From assembly GCF_021155765.1 (NCBI RefSeq), contig NC_060114.1, positions 19,760,501 through 19,824,500 on the forward strand: a stretch of 64,000 bases of DNA, in the 5' to 3' direction. The notes under the pieces are model-generated. The model saw only the letters and a list, made by a program, of their open reading frames with translations, had not been told where the DNA came from and searched no databases. This stretch comes from Diprion similis (lineage: Eukaryota > Arthropoda > Insecta > Hymenoptera > Diprionidae). Made by a program: the position numbers and the translations under genes. Below, one piece after another: positions 22,453 through 35,834 of this stretch. Position 1 is the stretch's first letter. Every line of letters begins with the position of its first letter.

Positions 22453-25400
22453 CGCGGTATTGCAACGAGCCGATCGTACAGTTCTGCAGTTACTGGCAAT
22501 CAGAGCGATATTCATACCGCGTTAAACGTCGAGCGGATACGTCGATACCGAAACAAAGTGACGAGCCTTCTCCGGGTGCTCGCGTTATCGTACAACAAGC
22601 AATGGCCGCGCGTCTTACGGAATAGCATTTAATCACGAACGTCAGATTCATGCTCGGTACGATTAATTCTTACGTAACTTACTCGGTTGAGAAACAACGA
22701 CTGATAAGAGCGCTGCGAAATCAAACATAACTGAGTTGCACATCGTCTTAAAGAGCTCAGGTATGTGCTTCCTTGATTCTCTTTGTTTTTTTTTTTTCAT
22801 TTTTTTCAATTTGCCTTTGGACGGCGCTTTATTTTGTGCAAATATTTCGGTGTGTCGCGTGAAGATAATTGCAGCTTGGCGAATCCACCGTCAGTTTGAA
22901 TTCTTCAATTCGGTATCTTTTACGCTATGATTATGACTGAGAAAAAAAATTCAACTACCACTTGATCTTGGGCTGCAGACAGTCAAGTCCCGGAAATCTG
23001 AAGAAGGCATAACTCTGGTGGGCTTAGATTCGGGCCATTGTAAATTGGCCCTGGCTGACCCTGGTTTAACTTGGTTCGGTAATTCCATAGCTACCTGCAG
23101 CTCTCGCTACTCGGTATGGAATACGTTGGTATATTCATTATTTTGGGGATTTTCCACGCAGAGTGAAATCGTGCTTTGAATACTAACAGCCACATGCCCT
23201 GTTCCACAAGTTACTGCGTGCAATTATATTTTTATCGTTGTGCCTTTTCCTTTTTTTTTTTTTTTTTTTACCACATTTGTCATTTTTCATGGGAGCGGAT
23301 CGAGTAGAAGAAATTGAAGTGATTCGAGATTCGTGGTACATCGCAGCAGCTGAAAGATAATCTGAATTGTAACTTATCTTATTGTTGCTCTGATTTTTTT
23401 TTTACTTATTTTGTTTATTATTCTCACTCTTTCAACCACTTATTTCTACGGCTGGCCTTTAACGACCCTGAGGTTCCAATCCCAAGTAAATTGAATATTT
23501 AGTTTATGGAAATCGGGGCTTCAGTAAGCTGCGGTTCAACCTCAAGTGACAATTAAATTACACGCGGACTGCGCAGGCTTTGTGTTATACGTATAGGTTT
23601 CACCGTCCGAATGCATATTTCGTGCAATTCTCCCATTTCCGAGGTTCGTTCGTTACTTCGTTTGTCTCTGTACGTCTTTCAATTAGACGATGCAATTAGC
23701 GAAGCATATACATATAGCATATATGCGACACCGCTTAAACCATATATCGTTATATGGTTGAAGAAATCGATCGAATATAAGAAAATATGTATAATTTTTT
23801 ATTACAATTCGTTACAATTTATTACGATACGACAAACATCAACAACTGTACATTGAGGCCAACAGAAAAAACAATAGCATAATCACTCAATCACGTATAC
23901 ACAACTATAAATTTATTACTCGCGATCAAAGACGTGGTGATTTCGATAAGTAACTTGAAAAATTTAATCAATTATCTTGAAACCTTTAGAAAGTGATTTT
24001 AAATCATTCATTAGATATATATTATGTATATATAACACACGTTGCGACTAGATGTGCTAATTTTTAGTAAAGACAGGTTGTTTCTTCCTCTTTCACAGAA
24101 TGTTACATAGGTATATAAATATATACATATATATATCTATGTGTATACATATTCATGACATATTGTTACTATACATACGTATGTTATTATTCATAATGTG
24201 CACTTGCTACACAGAGCAGATTTTCACATGCGTGTATACATATTCCTGTCAATGCGTGGTCCACGTGTCAAAAGATGTTTTTTTTCTCCAAAAAATTTTC
24301 TTTCATTCCATAATTTAAAACAACGGTGCAAATATATATACATATATATGTACATATAATATGTTTCATTCTACACAACCCTATTCGTACAACATTAAAC
24401 TGATGCATTGATTTATCTATAGACCTTTTTTCACTTCATTTTTATTGGTTTGTCAACCTATATATTTGTTCATCTCATCTTTTTATGTTTATATATTTCT
24501 GTATTTTAGGTATAGATAAACGCTTCTATAATGTGTATATAATAAATAATTATCTCAACGGTTCTTTGAATCGTCAATATATTATATCTGTTTGTACGAT
24601 CACCAATTTACTAAGCGTATGATTATTATGTGTATATGTTATATTACTTTTATTACTTCTACTGTATGTGGATTTATCTAATCATTTTTTCACACGCAAC
24701 ACTCACGATCCACGTTCATTCCTCACGTCATTATAGCTTTGTTATGTGCGTATTCTATTTGCCAAATGCATTAAAATTATTTCAGCCTATAGATGTATTT
24801 TGTTCGGAACGTTGTACAATTTTCAGTGTTGGCCTGAGCCACACCTGGAGTATTATTATTATTATTATTTTTTTCGATATTCGGACCAGTCAGAATTACA
24901 TTCTTAGTCTTGGTTTAGGCGACTGCGAGTCCCACTCACACATTCCGTCAGGACTGTTAAACGGTATACCCCTGATTCTAAAACGGCTAAGAAATGAGCA
25001 AAGATGAGGAAATGTGTGAAACAGCCCGTCCACAACACTTGGATTTATATCATTAATGGGTACGGGTGTGAAGGAGTTCACGGAATCGAATCACTGCAGT
25101 CGCATCACAGCGTTGCAGCTGAGTATTCATAGAGCATTTGTTGAACATCAGCGGGGAAAACATTCGAAATACTCGTTAAACTTCCCCGCTTTACAATCCA
25201 TCACAGGCCCGCGGATATATAGCTAATAAACAGACAGTTATAGGCACTCGAACGTAGATTATTCCTGAAGTTGTGGAAGGAAACGAGCCAGTCCAGTCGA
25301 ATGTAGAAAATGGAGTCATTTTGTTATCGTTTTGGCGGTCAGTTTTTCACCCTCATCAGAAAATTATATTTTATTATAAAAGACACGAACGTGCAATAGT

Positions 25401-26266
25401 TACAAAAAAAGGCTTAGGAATGAAGAATAACAAAAGAAACGAGTGAAAATTATCTTACCAACTAGGGCGAAGTTGGCTCAACGTAGGTGAGAAGCTCACG
25501 TTTTATTTCAACCTTGTCTTCGCCTTCTATGATGGCGTCTTCTATGATGGCGTTCGATAACTTGTTATTTAATTTCGTAACAGTAGAAATATCGAACATT
25601 CTCACATTCTCAAAACCTTTGAGCACATGGAAGAGGTAGGAAACGACCCTTGGATCTGTTCATTTTGTTGACTATCAACAGTGTAGAGTTATTGCCTAAC
25701 GTATCAGTAAGGGTAAAGCGGAAGTGATTATGGCTCGTAGAAGATTTCTTAAACTGCAAGTGGTGTAATTTTTTCATAGTCAAAGACTTGAAAAAAACTT
25801 TTTGGGTAATTATTGTCGGGAAGAAACGACGTGATAGGTTAGGGGTTGTCTTCGTGAAATTTTTTGGGAGACAGGAGAATGGTGCTGTCCACAGGGTTGA
25901 AGACCATCGCCCGTTTTTGAGAGATCGGATGTGCAAAATTGAAATGTAGAAGCCTACCCGAAAAAGTAGATTTATGATGCCAATTGGTTACAATAAGGTT
26001 ACTGTCCTTAAAAAGTTGATTTCGTCGTTTCGTTTAATCTCAGAAATGAACCGCAGCCTCACGTGGTACGAATTAAGAACCTTCAGCCTAGACCCAAAGT
26101 TGACCTGAAACTCCAAGAAGAAAGACTCGTTTTCGTATATTTGATTCGACCGGATCGTTTCCTTTCACAACCTCAAATTATGCCGAGGGATAAATTGAAA
26201 TATGTAATAGATTATTCCTCTTTTCAAGTCGATAATCAGGACGAACGACCCTCTGATCGTGGGTGG
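22453..26266. other. Intergenic region between DBT and mGluR
   Basis: About 3.8 kb with no exon I can support. The first few hundred bases before 22,452 should contain the DBT promoter, but no distinctive motif was seen. The stretch from about 25,500 to 26,266 probably includes the mGluR 3' UTR (minus strand): TTTATT at about 25,503 on the plus strand reads AATAAA on the minus. A 15-base direct duplication (CTTCTATGATGGCGT, twice) lies near 25,525-25,554. The rest is AT-rich with poly-T/poly-A runs and TA-rich stretches. Confidence 0.5.
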
Positions 26267-29200
26267 CTAAAGCTGAGCAACTGCTTCCTCGTTGACGGAT
26301 TTAAACGCAAGGACGGTACGTGTTGGAGTTTGTGGTGTGCCAACTGACGTTTGGGCTGTAGAGTTGATTGCCGACTGGAGAGGGACGTTTTCACTCGGTC
26401 CATCGCATGCGGTACCTGAAATTACGGGCTGCTGATGAGAGTGTTCGAGGGCTGCTGCTATCGGGCGATCCGTAATTTTAGGGGAGCGACAGGGTTTCCG
26501 AAAGGATGGATTCTTAGGGACGTTCAATGCGAGGTGAAAAATCGAGAAACGGTTTTGAAAAACGTTAATTTACGCACAGTCGGGTATTGATCTCGTTATG
26601 AAATGTAGGTCGGCGGCATGACAGGCATGTAGTACGGTCGACCGCAAATTGATCGACCACCAAGATAGACCAACTTCTATATCTGGTCAACAGTGTGGGT
26701 ACCTGAAGGTATACGATGGAATGCAAGGTAGACAGCACAATTGGCCATCAAACGGTTACATTCAAATGCATGTATTCTCTTTGTTGATATAAAGCTTACT
26801 TTCCATTTGTTATGAAAAACTTTACCACGCACACTTTGCTGGGGCGAATAATGATAACCTGAAACTTGTGAAAAATGTCGCGAAGCCACCAATTATCAAC
26901 GTGTTTCTCTAGACGACGCTGAGAACGTTGCTTTATTCTGCAATTAGTATGACGTCAAGCTGGGAAAGTTTACACATGAGGTGTCGGTCTGTCTCTCATG
27001 GCCAAGTGCCAAGTCGGTCTTTCACCGTGGTGTGCTGGAAATTGCACTTTACTGTGAAACAATCGAGGATTACATCAAACTGTGCTGAATGGCAGGATAG
27101 GGGAATCAGGAGGTGATGGGGTGGAGTGATCAAGCGGCGACGAGAATAAACGGAGGTCACTTACATTTCGTGACCGAAGACGCACCTGCACTGCTGCCCT
27201 GCTTCTTGAACGTGCTGCCACTCATGGTTACCTTTCCGCGAATATTTTTGTCCGGTTGAAATATGATGATGTAGACCTTCGGCGAGTAGAGGCAGACCAG
27301 CGCGACCGATGCACTAAGGCTGATGGCAATGCAGAGGGTGGTGATTTGGGTCTCATGGGAGTTCTCGGTCCCGAAGTAAATGGGGACGAAGGCTAGCCAT
27401 ATTATGCAGGTGGTGTACATCGTAAACCCTATGAACTTGCTCTCGTTAAAGTTCTCGGGTATCTTGCGGGTCTTGACCGCGTAGACAGTCGATATTACGA
27501 TCAACAAGGCGTTGTAAAGCTGGGAGAATAGGAAGCTCATGTGCTGTATGTTGCATCTGATTATCACCTGCGTTCTGTCGGGTTGAAATTTCTTCGTACC
27601 CGGTGGCTCGACGATCATCCAAACCAGGGTTATGACCACTTGGAAGGCGATCAGGGCAGTGGCGATGCAGACCTGAGATGTGGGGCTTATGTACCGAGGC
27701 CTACGGGCGGACCTCGAGGCCGAGTCGAATATTCTCGCTATTCTGTTGGTCTTTGTGAGGAGGGCACCATAAACCGCACTGAAACTAACACCGACGCCGA
27801 ATCGTTGGAGGACGCAGGTAACGGTGGTCGTCTTCGCCAGGAGGACGAAAGTGTTCAAGTAACATACGAGCACTCCGGCCAAAAGAATGCCGGTCAACTC
27901 CCTTCCGGAAGCCCGAACGACGGGTGTGTCTCTGTGCCGGAAGAGGAGACCCCCAACCGCGAGAGTCGTGGTGATCCCTAGACACGAGATCACCGCGGGA
28001 ACAATGGCAAATGCACTGCTCCACTTAACGTAAGTTATCGGTAGCTCGTAGCAGCCCTTTTTGTCAGGGTGTGGCCAGTGGTTCTCCTCGCACTCCTTGC
28101 ACGTCTTCTCGTCGAACACGTACTCGTAAGATTCGCACCGGTCGCATACCCAGCAGCACGTGTCACCCTGTTGTTTCTTTATCATCCCGGCAGCGCAGGG
28201 CAGCGAACAAGCCGAGATAGGAATTTCCGTTGCTCCCTTGGACCAGACCAGATCATCCGTGCTGATATTGAGGGACTTGTTATACCACTTTCCCACTACC
28301 TGAAGGATATCGATTTATGTATAGTTGTATACTTGTTATACGGGGGGTTGAAGGGGCCACGATACGCCCCGGCTGCACTGGTATACAATCACCGCATTTT
28401 ATACTTCTTTGTACGCAAGAAAAATCTGTGTTAAGTATATCGTGGTGGGACTGGGATGTTGATCTATAATGCATCACCCGCCATGTAACATCACCGACAT
28501 GTCCCCAGAGTTAGACCGTGATTCTATTGACCCTGACAACGAGGTTGACGCGGCAAAATATTGCATTTGTAAACCCATTAATCAGTCTGTCAGTGCCTGA
28601 TACATATTCTACCCTCATAATTTTACAACTGTATCAGATGTCGTCGACTGTCGGCACGATTGCTTTTTCCCATTGATCCCGTTCCCCCGCGGCTGTACGT
28701 GGTAACGTTATAATTGATATCGACAGTCGTAAATATTTTAAATCACTTTCCTCTCGATCGGAAGCGTTACTAATCGATGCAAGGCTGTTGTACTTGATGA
28801 ACTTGGTAATTTGTTAGGAAATTGCACTTACCCGGTAATAGTATCCGTTGGTACCATTCGGATCGACCTTGCGAAAGTTCAAAATATCGTAGCGTGGCAA
28901 GCCATCTCCGTGCTCGTCAAACTTCACCTCGCTACCGGCAGCATCTGAAAAATGAAATGCATCAGGCACTGACGTACGTAGGTACGAGCGAAGGGGAAGC
29001 GGACGGAAGGGAACGATCGAACGAACGAGTAATTGAGTAATTAACCCGAACCGCTGACAAGAAACGGCCGGCAATCAATCACTTCGGTAAAGAGCCTGCG
29101 AAAAGTGAAATGCGAAGACGGTGTCAAGGTGTGAAAGGGATTATCGAAAACTTGTCACTACATTTCACGATTCACATTGCGCTTAAGACGTAGTACTCGA

Positions 29201-30577
29201 CTAGCTCTTCAGCAACGTCATCATGCACTACAAACCAGTGAAAGAAACATTGAGGAGATAACTCCTGTAGAATACACCCCTGTCGAAGTTGACCATAGCT
29301 GGACAGAGCCCCACGTTCCGTCCGCAGAGGTCGCTTTGCAGGTTGTGCAGCGCGTAGGCAAAGGCGTATACAGCATCGACGACGAACTGGACCTTGGACT
29401 CTTGTTCATAGCCATATGTCGGCGTGAGTTGAAACCTTGGAGAGCAGACGTTGATAGTATGGTTGGTGACCAGGGGTACGTTCTTCTGCAATGTGCAGGC
29501 GAAGGCGTCTTCCCAGTACTCGCCAAACCATGGATTCCGCCGATTCGTCTCTGGAGTGAGCGAGGCCATGTAGTCATCGAAGCCAGGCAGATTCTCGGAC
29601 TGAAGTTCGACCGTGATCGCACCTTCAGCGACATCTTCAAGGCCCTCTACAAGCTTGATCTGCTTCCCCCAACCGTCGCTCGCGATCCATTGGAACGGTT
29701 GGGTCAGATTTGAGCGACGAGCAGCCTCCAATATTCGTCTGGCGTCCTCGGCTCTCGTGAAGAGAAGAACAGCTCTGGCATTGGGCTTCTTGAGGAGCTT
29801 CGCGATTATGTTGTCGAAGACCTTATCGTCCGCGGCGCTAGGCACCTTTTCGGCAGCCGCGATGCAGACGTTCCTGTCGTTCGCCTGACGCGTGAACATC
29901 TCGATTCCGTACTCGCCGTAGGAGCCCTCCGAGTAAATAGTCGAGACGTAGGACCAGTTGACGCTCTTGACCACGTCCACGAGGGCCATGGACTGGAAGG
30001 TGTCTGGTGGCACAGTGCGGGCAAAATAGTCGAACCGTGTTTTGTCACTGAGTGCATTTGCGGTCGAGGCTGGCGATATCTGAGGTATGTGAAATAGCCG
30101 CAAGAGGTTCGCCACCTGGAGTGAAACTGAGCTATACGAGCCCCCGATAACTCCATAAACAGGACCCGCGTTCGCGCTCTTGCGAACCCTCGGCGTAGAA
30201 CGGTCAGCACACTCCAGGACACTTATGTCCTGATTGGACAGCGACGCTCTGACGAAGTGGAGGCTCTGATTTAGCGCGTAAGTGTCCCGGCTGCAAGTGT
30301 CCAGTATGTGAACACCCAGCGCTATTCCCGGTAGAATTTCATGCTGCCTATTTATCTGGTCAACGGCGAACAGCATCGCCTCAAGCCTCTGCACTCCTCG
30401 GTTGTAGATCTTAGGACCGCAGGACGAGCCACCTTTTTCATGAACCGGAAACAGCCCCCCAAGGACTATATCTCCCGGGATCAGGACAGCCTCACGTTCG
30501 TTCTTCCTTGTCGCCGTGACTACGTTTAGGATCAGCAACGCCAACCAGGCCAAACTTGTCCCACGGAATGGTTGCAT
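26267..30577 (-). CDS. mGluR: Metabotropic glutamate receptor, group II-like (class C GPCR)
   Basis: This is a neuronal receptor that senses glutamate through a Venus-flytrap domain and signals through G proteins. Coding exons are 30,577-29,236, 28,944-28,832, 28,299-27,165 and 26,415-26,267, giving 912 aa with phases 1, 0, 1. The start at 30,577 gives a clean signal peptide (MQPFRGTSLAWLALLILNVV). The flytrap domain spans about 30-485 with NRGVQRLEAMLFA, GSYSSVSLQ, SPAST, YSEGSYGEYG, ASDGWGK and EQESK, so the family's glutamate-contact positions look intact. A cysteine-rich domain (CSLPC, CCWVCDRC, CKEC) follows, then seven membrane helices at about 578-815. The short C-tail contains VTK and ends EEAVAQL. 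Overall it is closest to vertebrate mGluR2/3 and the fly mGluR. The donor of the first intron is GTTTGT, weaker than usual. The last exon was chosen because it restores the frame. Confidence 0.93.
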
Positions 30578-33500
30578 ATTGATGAAAAAGTGGTCAGGAA
30601 ATGCCCGTGATTTTCTGTACCCATTAACCACTAACAGTTACATTCTCCTGCCGGTTGGTCTCCACCCCGCGGAACGAACTGAGAGCAAAACCCCATGATT
30701 CTTCTCATTTCCGGTCTTCGGTTGACCGCTAATGCTCACGTGTTCGCGGGCCCATTAGGAGCATCCCAAGTTCTGGGACGGAGTGATCGCTTGATGAGAA
30801 CAACCGGCGTTTCCTGAACGGAGTTTGTCAAGACGTGGCTGCATCTTGAGATCGGAGTTTGGCGCGTTTGGTCCGACAGTTTGGAGTCTCAGTGGGTACG
30901 AAAATAAAGGCACTTAAGCCGGTACAGGGATGAAGTGGAAGCCTGTGAAGAGGATGGAGGTACACGTTAGTAGTTTTTCACGAGAATACTGCCTTCTGTA
31001 AAGAGTCCAGTACTCGAGTTTCAGCATCCATTTTCTCCACGTTCGTCAAGGAGGATCCAGACCCGGTAAGAGTTCCGAGTTCCCGACGAGTAGATCCCTT
31101 TCTTCTTTCACTCGTGCATTGCCGCTACTACTCCTACTGCCGTTGATGCTAATGCTGATGCTGCTGTGTGTTTCTCAGCAGCAGGCGCGTGTTATCGATT
31201 CAAATGTGCCCCGACGAGTTTTGCCCAAGGGAGCACGTTTCGCCTGGGAAAAGTAACACCCGAAAAATACTGGGAAAAATATTTTCTTCTCCCGACTCTG
31301 CTCCAGCGTTTTGCCCCACTCCTTCGTCAGCCCCGGAGCTTCTCACCCCGGACTTCGCCCTCACCTTCATCTTCAAGTTTTACATTCTACATCGGGAGGG
31401 GCAAATATACCAGGTACCTGTTCTAGCATCAATATTTACGGGTTTTTCCTCGGGGTAGGGAAGAGCCGCGACGATGGGTTTGCGACCGAGTATCTTGTTG
31501 CACGAATACCGAATCAATAGTTTCTCTGTATGGGTTGGTATGGTTGGGAACGTCTGTTTCGGAACCGTCTTTTTTTTACGTGTTTCCTCCTCCTCCCTCC
31601 GAGCTCAGAAAAGTAGTCGAGGTATTCCTCTCTCCATTCTTATCCACAAGAAAAGACCTACTTCAAACCCAATACGATAGAGAATCCAATCGATAGAGAG
31701 CGTCTTAGAACATCCCTTGGGACCTCGTGGCGATCCTCTCAGTTTGTTTTTCTCCGGATTAAAAAAACTCCCCCGTCTAAGCCCGCGTCACTTTCGGACA
31801 TTGGAGTCTACGACCCGACCTCAGGACCACTCTATTCGATGTAGAAGCAGGTCGACACACCCTCCGGAGCAGAGTGTGCAGTTCCAGAAAATATCCCACT
31901 CGTTGCGGGTGTTAAAAAACCGAAGATTAAACTGTCTAAGAATCCCTCAAGACCGAGCCCGAGTCACATGCTCATAACGCCGCCACGACCGTCGGCGTCG
32001 CCGACAGAAATCGATAGATGCCTCGTGACAATTTATGGTACCGTCGGCTTTTCAAGATATGAAACTACGACTCCACGGAGCCCAGTGGAGAGAGCTTTCT
32101 CAGCAAGAAACACGCGCCGCGCTCCTCCTCGAGCGGATTAATTCAACGGGGTAAGAGAAGCGTCAGCTGTGCCCCTTGACTAGGGCAACCGACCACGCAC
32201 TACTGCCCGACTAACCCAACATCTCCGACCATCCCCTGGATCAGACTGGAGGGGGAAATTCGCCGATCGACTCTGCGCTGTGCTTTCGTTTCTCGCAGTA
32301 CACTCGCTCTGCTTGGCGAGCTTTATGTTCAGAGCTTCGCCGCGGGTTGCGCAGGGGGTTTGATGGTGCTTTCGTCAACGTGCCCGCCTCGCGACTGCTG
32401 AGCTTCGTGTTCAATCGTCCGCGAACTTTCGGAGCATTGGGGGGGGGGCTACGCAACTCTCGCCGCTCGCGCGAGGAGCTTAAACGTTCTGCGCAAAGGC
32501 CGATCACTCGGCGCCAAGCTTTTCACCCCCCTCCCCCCCCCAACCTCAACCCGCTCGGCAGCTCTACGTCGGTAACACAAACCTCAAGATATTGCGCGCG
32601 GCTCTATCCGACAGGAGCACCTAATCGAGGTGACAAGAGGCTAAATTCGTTCCGCATTTCATTTTATGAGGATAACCAGAACGACCCCCTCGATCTTTGT
32701 TCATATCCTGCCGCCACCGTAGCGTGACCTTCGATTTCTTTTGTGATGATCAAATCATTAGCCGCTGATTTTTTTTTTTTTGTACCAGCTTTAAATCGTA
32801 CTCCTTGAATCAGATTTATTTCGTGAGCTCAGGTTTGTGCGATTCTCCGACGTCTGGAACTTGTTTGGACGCATTTTTTGTACTTACAAGATTGCAAGCG
32901 GGACTAATATTCGCGGAGAGAAATTAATGAGATTAACTTTTATTGTCACTACCGCTTGAAGAAATTTTTCGATAATTATTAAATACTTTGTCAACTTGCG
33001 TCAATGTTTTATAACAGTTTTAGGCTACGCAAATAAAATTCGAAAGTCTTTGTTTTCTATTTAAACCGTTTCAGATGATTTCCTACAACCGCTGCGAGAC
33101 GGACAAAAATATTTTCATGGGTATTTTTAACGTCGCATTTATGCGTCACGATTTGTGCTGATGAAATGCTGTCTCGAAAATAGCTAAATGAAATTTTTAT
33201 TAATACCTCGAATTGTACGCAGCGTACAATTGGGTCGATTGTAGGCCAGAAAGTAGGTATAATAACAAGGATTACTTCCGGCCGAGGTGGAGCGTGAATA
33301 TTGGACAAAGTTTTATTCGGCTTAACAACTATTATCTTATCATTAAACAAATCATTGAACCGCACAGTTTCGTGCGCTTGCCAATGGCACGATCCCCGGC
33401 AACTATTGTGCGCGGCACGAATTGAATAACTTTGTGTTTTCAAGTGCGTATATACGATATATTAAATCAAAAGTAATGTAATTTTAGAAGGGGCATTTAA

Positions 33501-34843
33501 CTACCCTCAATCACGAATGAGAGGTAAAAGTACCAAGTCGCATTATTCACTTCCCTGCGTGTGCCGTATCAATATTCAGCCGCGGTTATTAATACTAATG
33601 ACTAACTTTGAATTTTTACCTGTACAGATTCGGTTGCTAGATCTGTTTGCTTTAATTAATTATCGAATTAGTTTTCTTTGCCGATATAGATGGTGAAGGA
33701 CTGGCGTAACTTGAAGTTGGTTATTTTTCAAAAAACGATAGCAAAGTTTCAACTATTCGACACAATTTGCTGCTGAAATTATTCAATTGGTGTTTTTGGA
33801 GTGTTGTACGAAATTTCATGAATTTTTTAACCAAGATTAGATTACAGAGGAGCCGAAATTCGCGGCGTACATTTTGAGCTGCGATGAGAATTCCGATTCA
33901 TAAATTCAGCGTTGGCACATCTCGAGTTACGATACTTGTTAGAGAAAATTTTTAGACTTTTAGATTGTTGATAAAAAATTCTTGACGACGCTTTAATCAT
34001 CAACAAAATACTCTACGTATATTCCATAATTTTACTCACATTCTGAGATTGTATGTATAACGGTAAATGGGAGTGAGTGACTTGGGAATTCTTATCTTGA
34101 TACACGCCTACAAGTTCGGGGCATTATTTCTTATATTCCAAAGAGAACAGGGAAATATTTTCCAGTTCCCCGAAGGTTGTTCTCCAATTTATTTTCCACA
34201 AGAAAAAGTAGAAAATTGGGCATGTAGTTTAATCAGGAAGAGGCAGACGAGCTCGGTAAGGAAAGGCAGAGAAGTCAAATTAAATAACTTTATGCTCCAT
34301 TTGATTAATTAAAATGATTCTAGTTGTACGTCTCTTCGGCACTGAAACGAAGCGGCGGAGATGGGAAATCTGGAAAAAGGGGTTCCGACAACGAGTAGGA
34401 AATGACTGTAGAACGAGAACTCGGGAACAAAGGGGGCGTGAAAAAGCACGAAATAAGTATAAAAGAACAAACGAGGCCGTCACTTTTGTATTCAGCGAGA
34501 ACAGCAGAAGCAGCAGCAGTAGAAGCAGCAGCAGCAGCGGTCCTGCAGATTACAGAGAGCATATGAAATACGTGAAAGGAAATAATCCAAGTGCTAAAGC
34601 CCGGCCTATATATACTTACGAAAGTACGTATACCTGTACATAGGAGGTATATGTGTACTAAATTCGCAAAGCGAAGAAAAGCGTTGATGTTTTCATCCAT
34701 ATTCCTTATTCTCCTTATTCTCAAACTTATTACGTTATCCACTTTCGATTTGCTCTTTTCACGCGAGACGCGAAAGGTTCCCGCCTCAGCACCGGTTGTA
34801 GGTAAGTACAGTTTCGAAAAAGTAAAGAAACAGCGAGACTTGC

Positions 34844-34850
<7 letters not shown>

Positions 34851-34876
<26 letters not shown>
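34851..34876 (+). repeat. GT microsatellite
   Basis: Uninterrupted (TG)n of 13 units, followed by CGCGCG. Confidence 0.9.
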
Positions 34877-34882
<6 letters not shown>

Positions 34883-35312
34883 AGCGTCACGACGAAGCTG
34901 AGCCAAGCCGAGTAACGAGATATTTCAGGTGACGATCGTACGGAATGAGAGACAGGGTTGGACAGGGTAGTTCAATCGGAAGCCAATTTCACAGCTGAGT
35001 ACCAGCCGACAGGAAAATTGGCCGAAAGTAGCGAGACGGCGGAGATGTGTACGGGAAGTCGATGGCCCGGCGTCAGACTACCTCAGAAACAAGTCAAACC
35101 ATGCTCGGAAATACGCGGACAGACCGGGAGTTGGATGTCAGAAGCCTGACACCCGTCCCAAGTGCCAACGGACCAAAACCGGAGGGGAAATCGAACGAAA
35201 ATTCGTGATCGCTATTTCAAGTCGCGGTGCTGAAGGAAAAACACCACGATTCTCAAGGATTTTACGAAAACTTCGTTTCATGTTTTTGCTCACACTGAGC
35301 GCCCTATGACCT

Positions 35313-35834
35313 CCTGAGTAGAAGTTCGATCAGAAGAAGGTGTTCTTGATTGAGGAATACCTGGTCCAGTCCTCGTTAGGCTGATGTGATCCTGATGTGA
35401 TCCTGACCAAACGTGAGACGTTGGAAGTACCACGAGCATCCACCAGACGTTATGGAAGTCGTTGGTGTTCTCATGATAAAGGTATCAGATGACTTTTAAC
35501 GAAGTACCAAATATCATTTCGCAGTTTGTTACTTGTGTAGGTATCTGCCTATAGATATCAGTGGCTCATTTTTGGAAGCCTTCACTTTGCATCTATATAA
35601 TACTAAATAATTTGTTACGTTATTTTAAAGATCAACAAATCTGAACAATCTTAGCCCGAGTCGACCAGGTAGGGTCTGACCATCGTAGCTGAACTCAGCC
35701 TAATCAGGGCAATCTAGAACGTAACATTTCTGATCAGGACCTGATCAGGTGGCCCGATGTGTCCCTGATGAGGCGGTAAGGCAAGCCTGATCATCGCCTT
35801 ATCTGAATCTGCCTAATGAGAATTTCTACTCGGG
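35313..35834. mobile_element. 522 bp MITE-like element with ~15 bp terminal inverted repeats
   Basis: The left end reads CCTGAGTAGAAGTTC. The right end, reverse-complemented, reads CCCGAGTAGAAATTC, a match at 13 of 15 positions. The inside contains several TGATCAGG and CCTGAT blocks, including the palindrome-rich TGATCAGGACCTGATCAGG at about 35,731-35,749. There is no coding sequence, as expected for a non-autonomous DNA transposon. A target-site duplication could not be assigned. Confidence 0.55.

Noticed and set aside
26063-26347. 94-codon frame on the plus strand over the mGluR last exon
   Set aside because: It overlaps the mGluR coding exon and probable 3' UTR on the other strand and matches no family.
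26416-26527. Extending the last mGluR exon upstream to 26,527
   Set aside because: The frame is open there, but no acceptor gives the phase needed to join the previous exon; the TTTCAG at 26,416 does.
30578-30631. Upstream in-frame ATG for mGluR
   Set aside because: It would bury the signal peptide behind 18 polar residues; the ATG at 30,577 gives a standard signal sequence. It stays possible as an alternative start.
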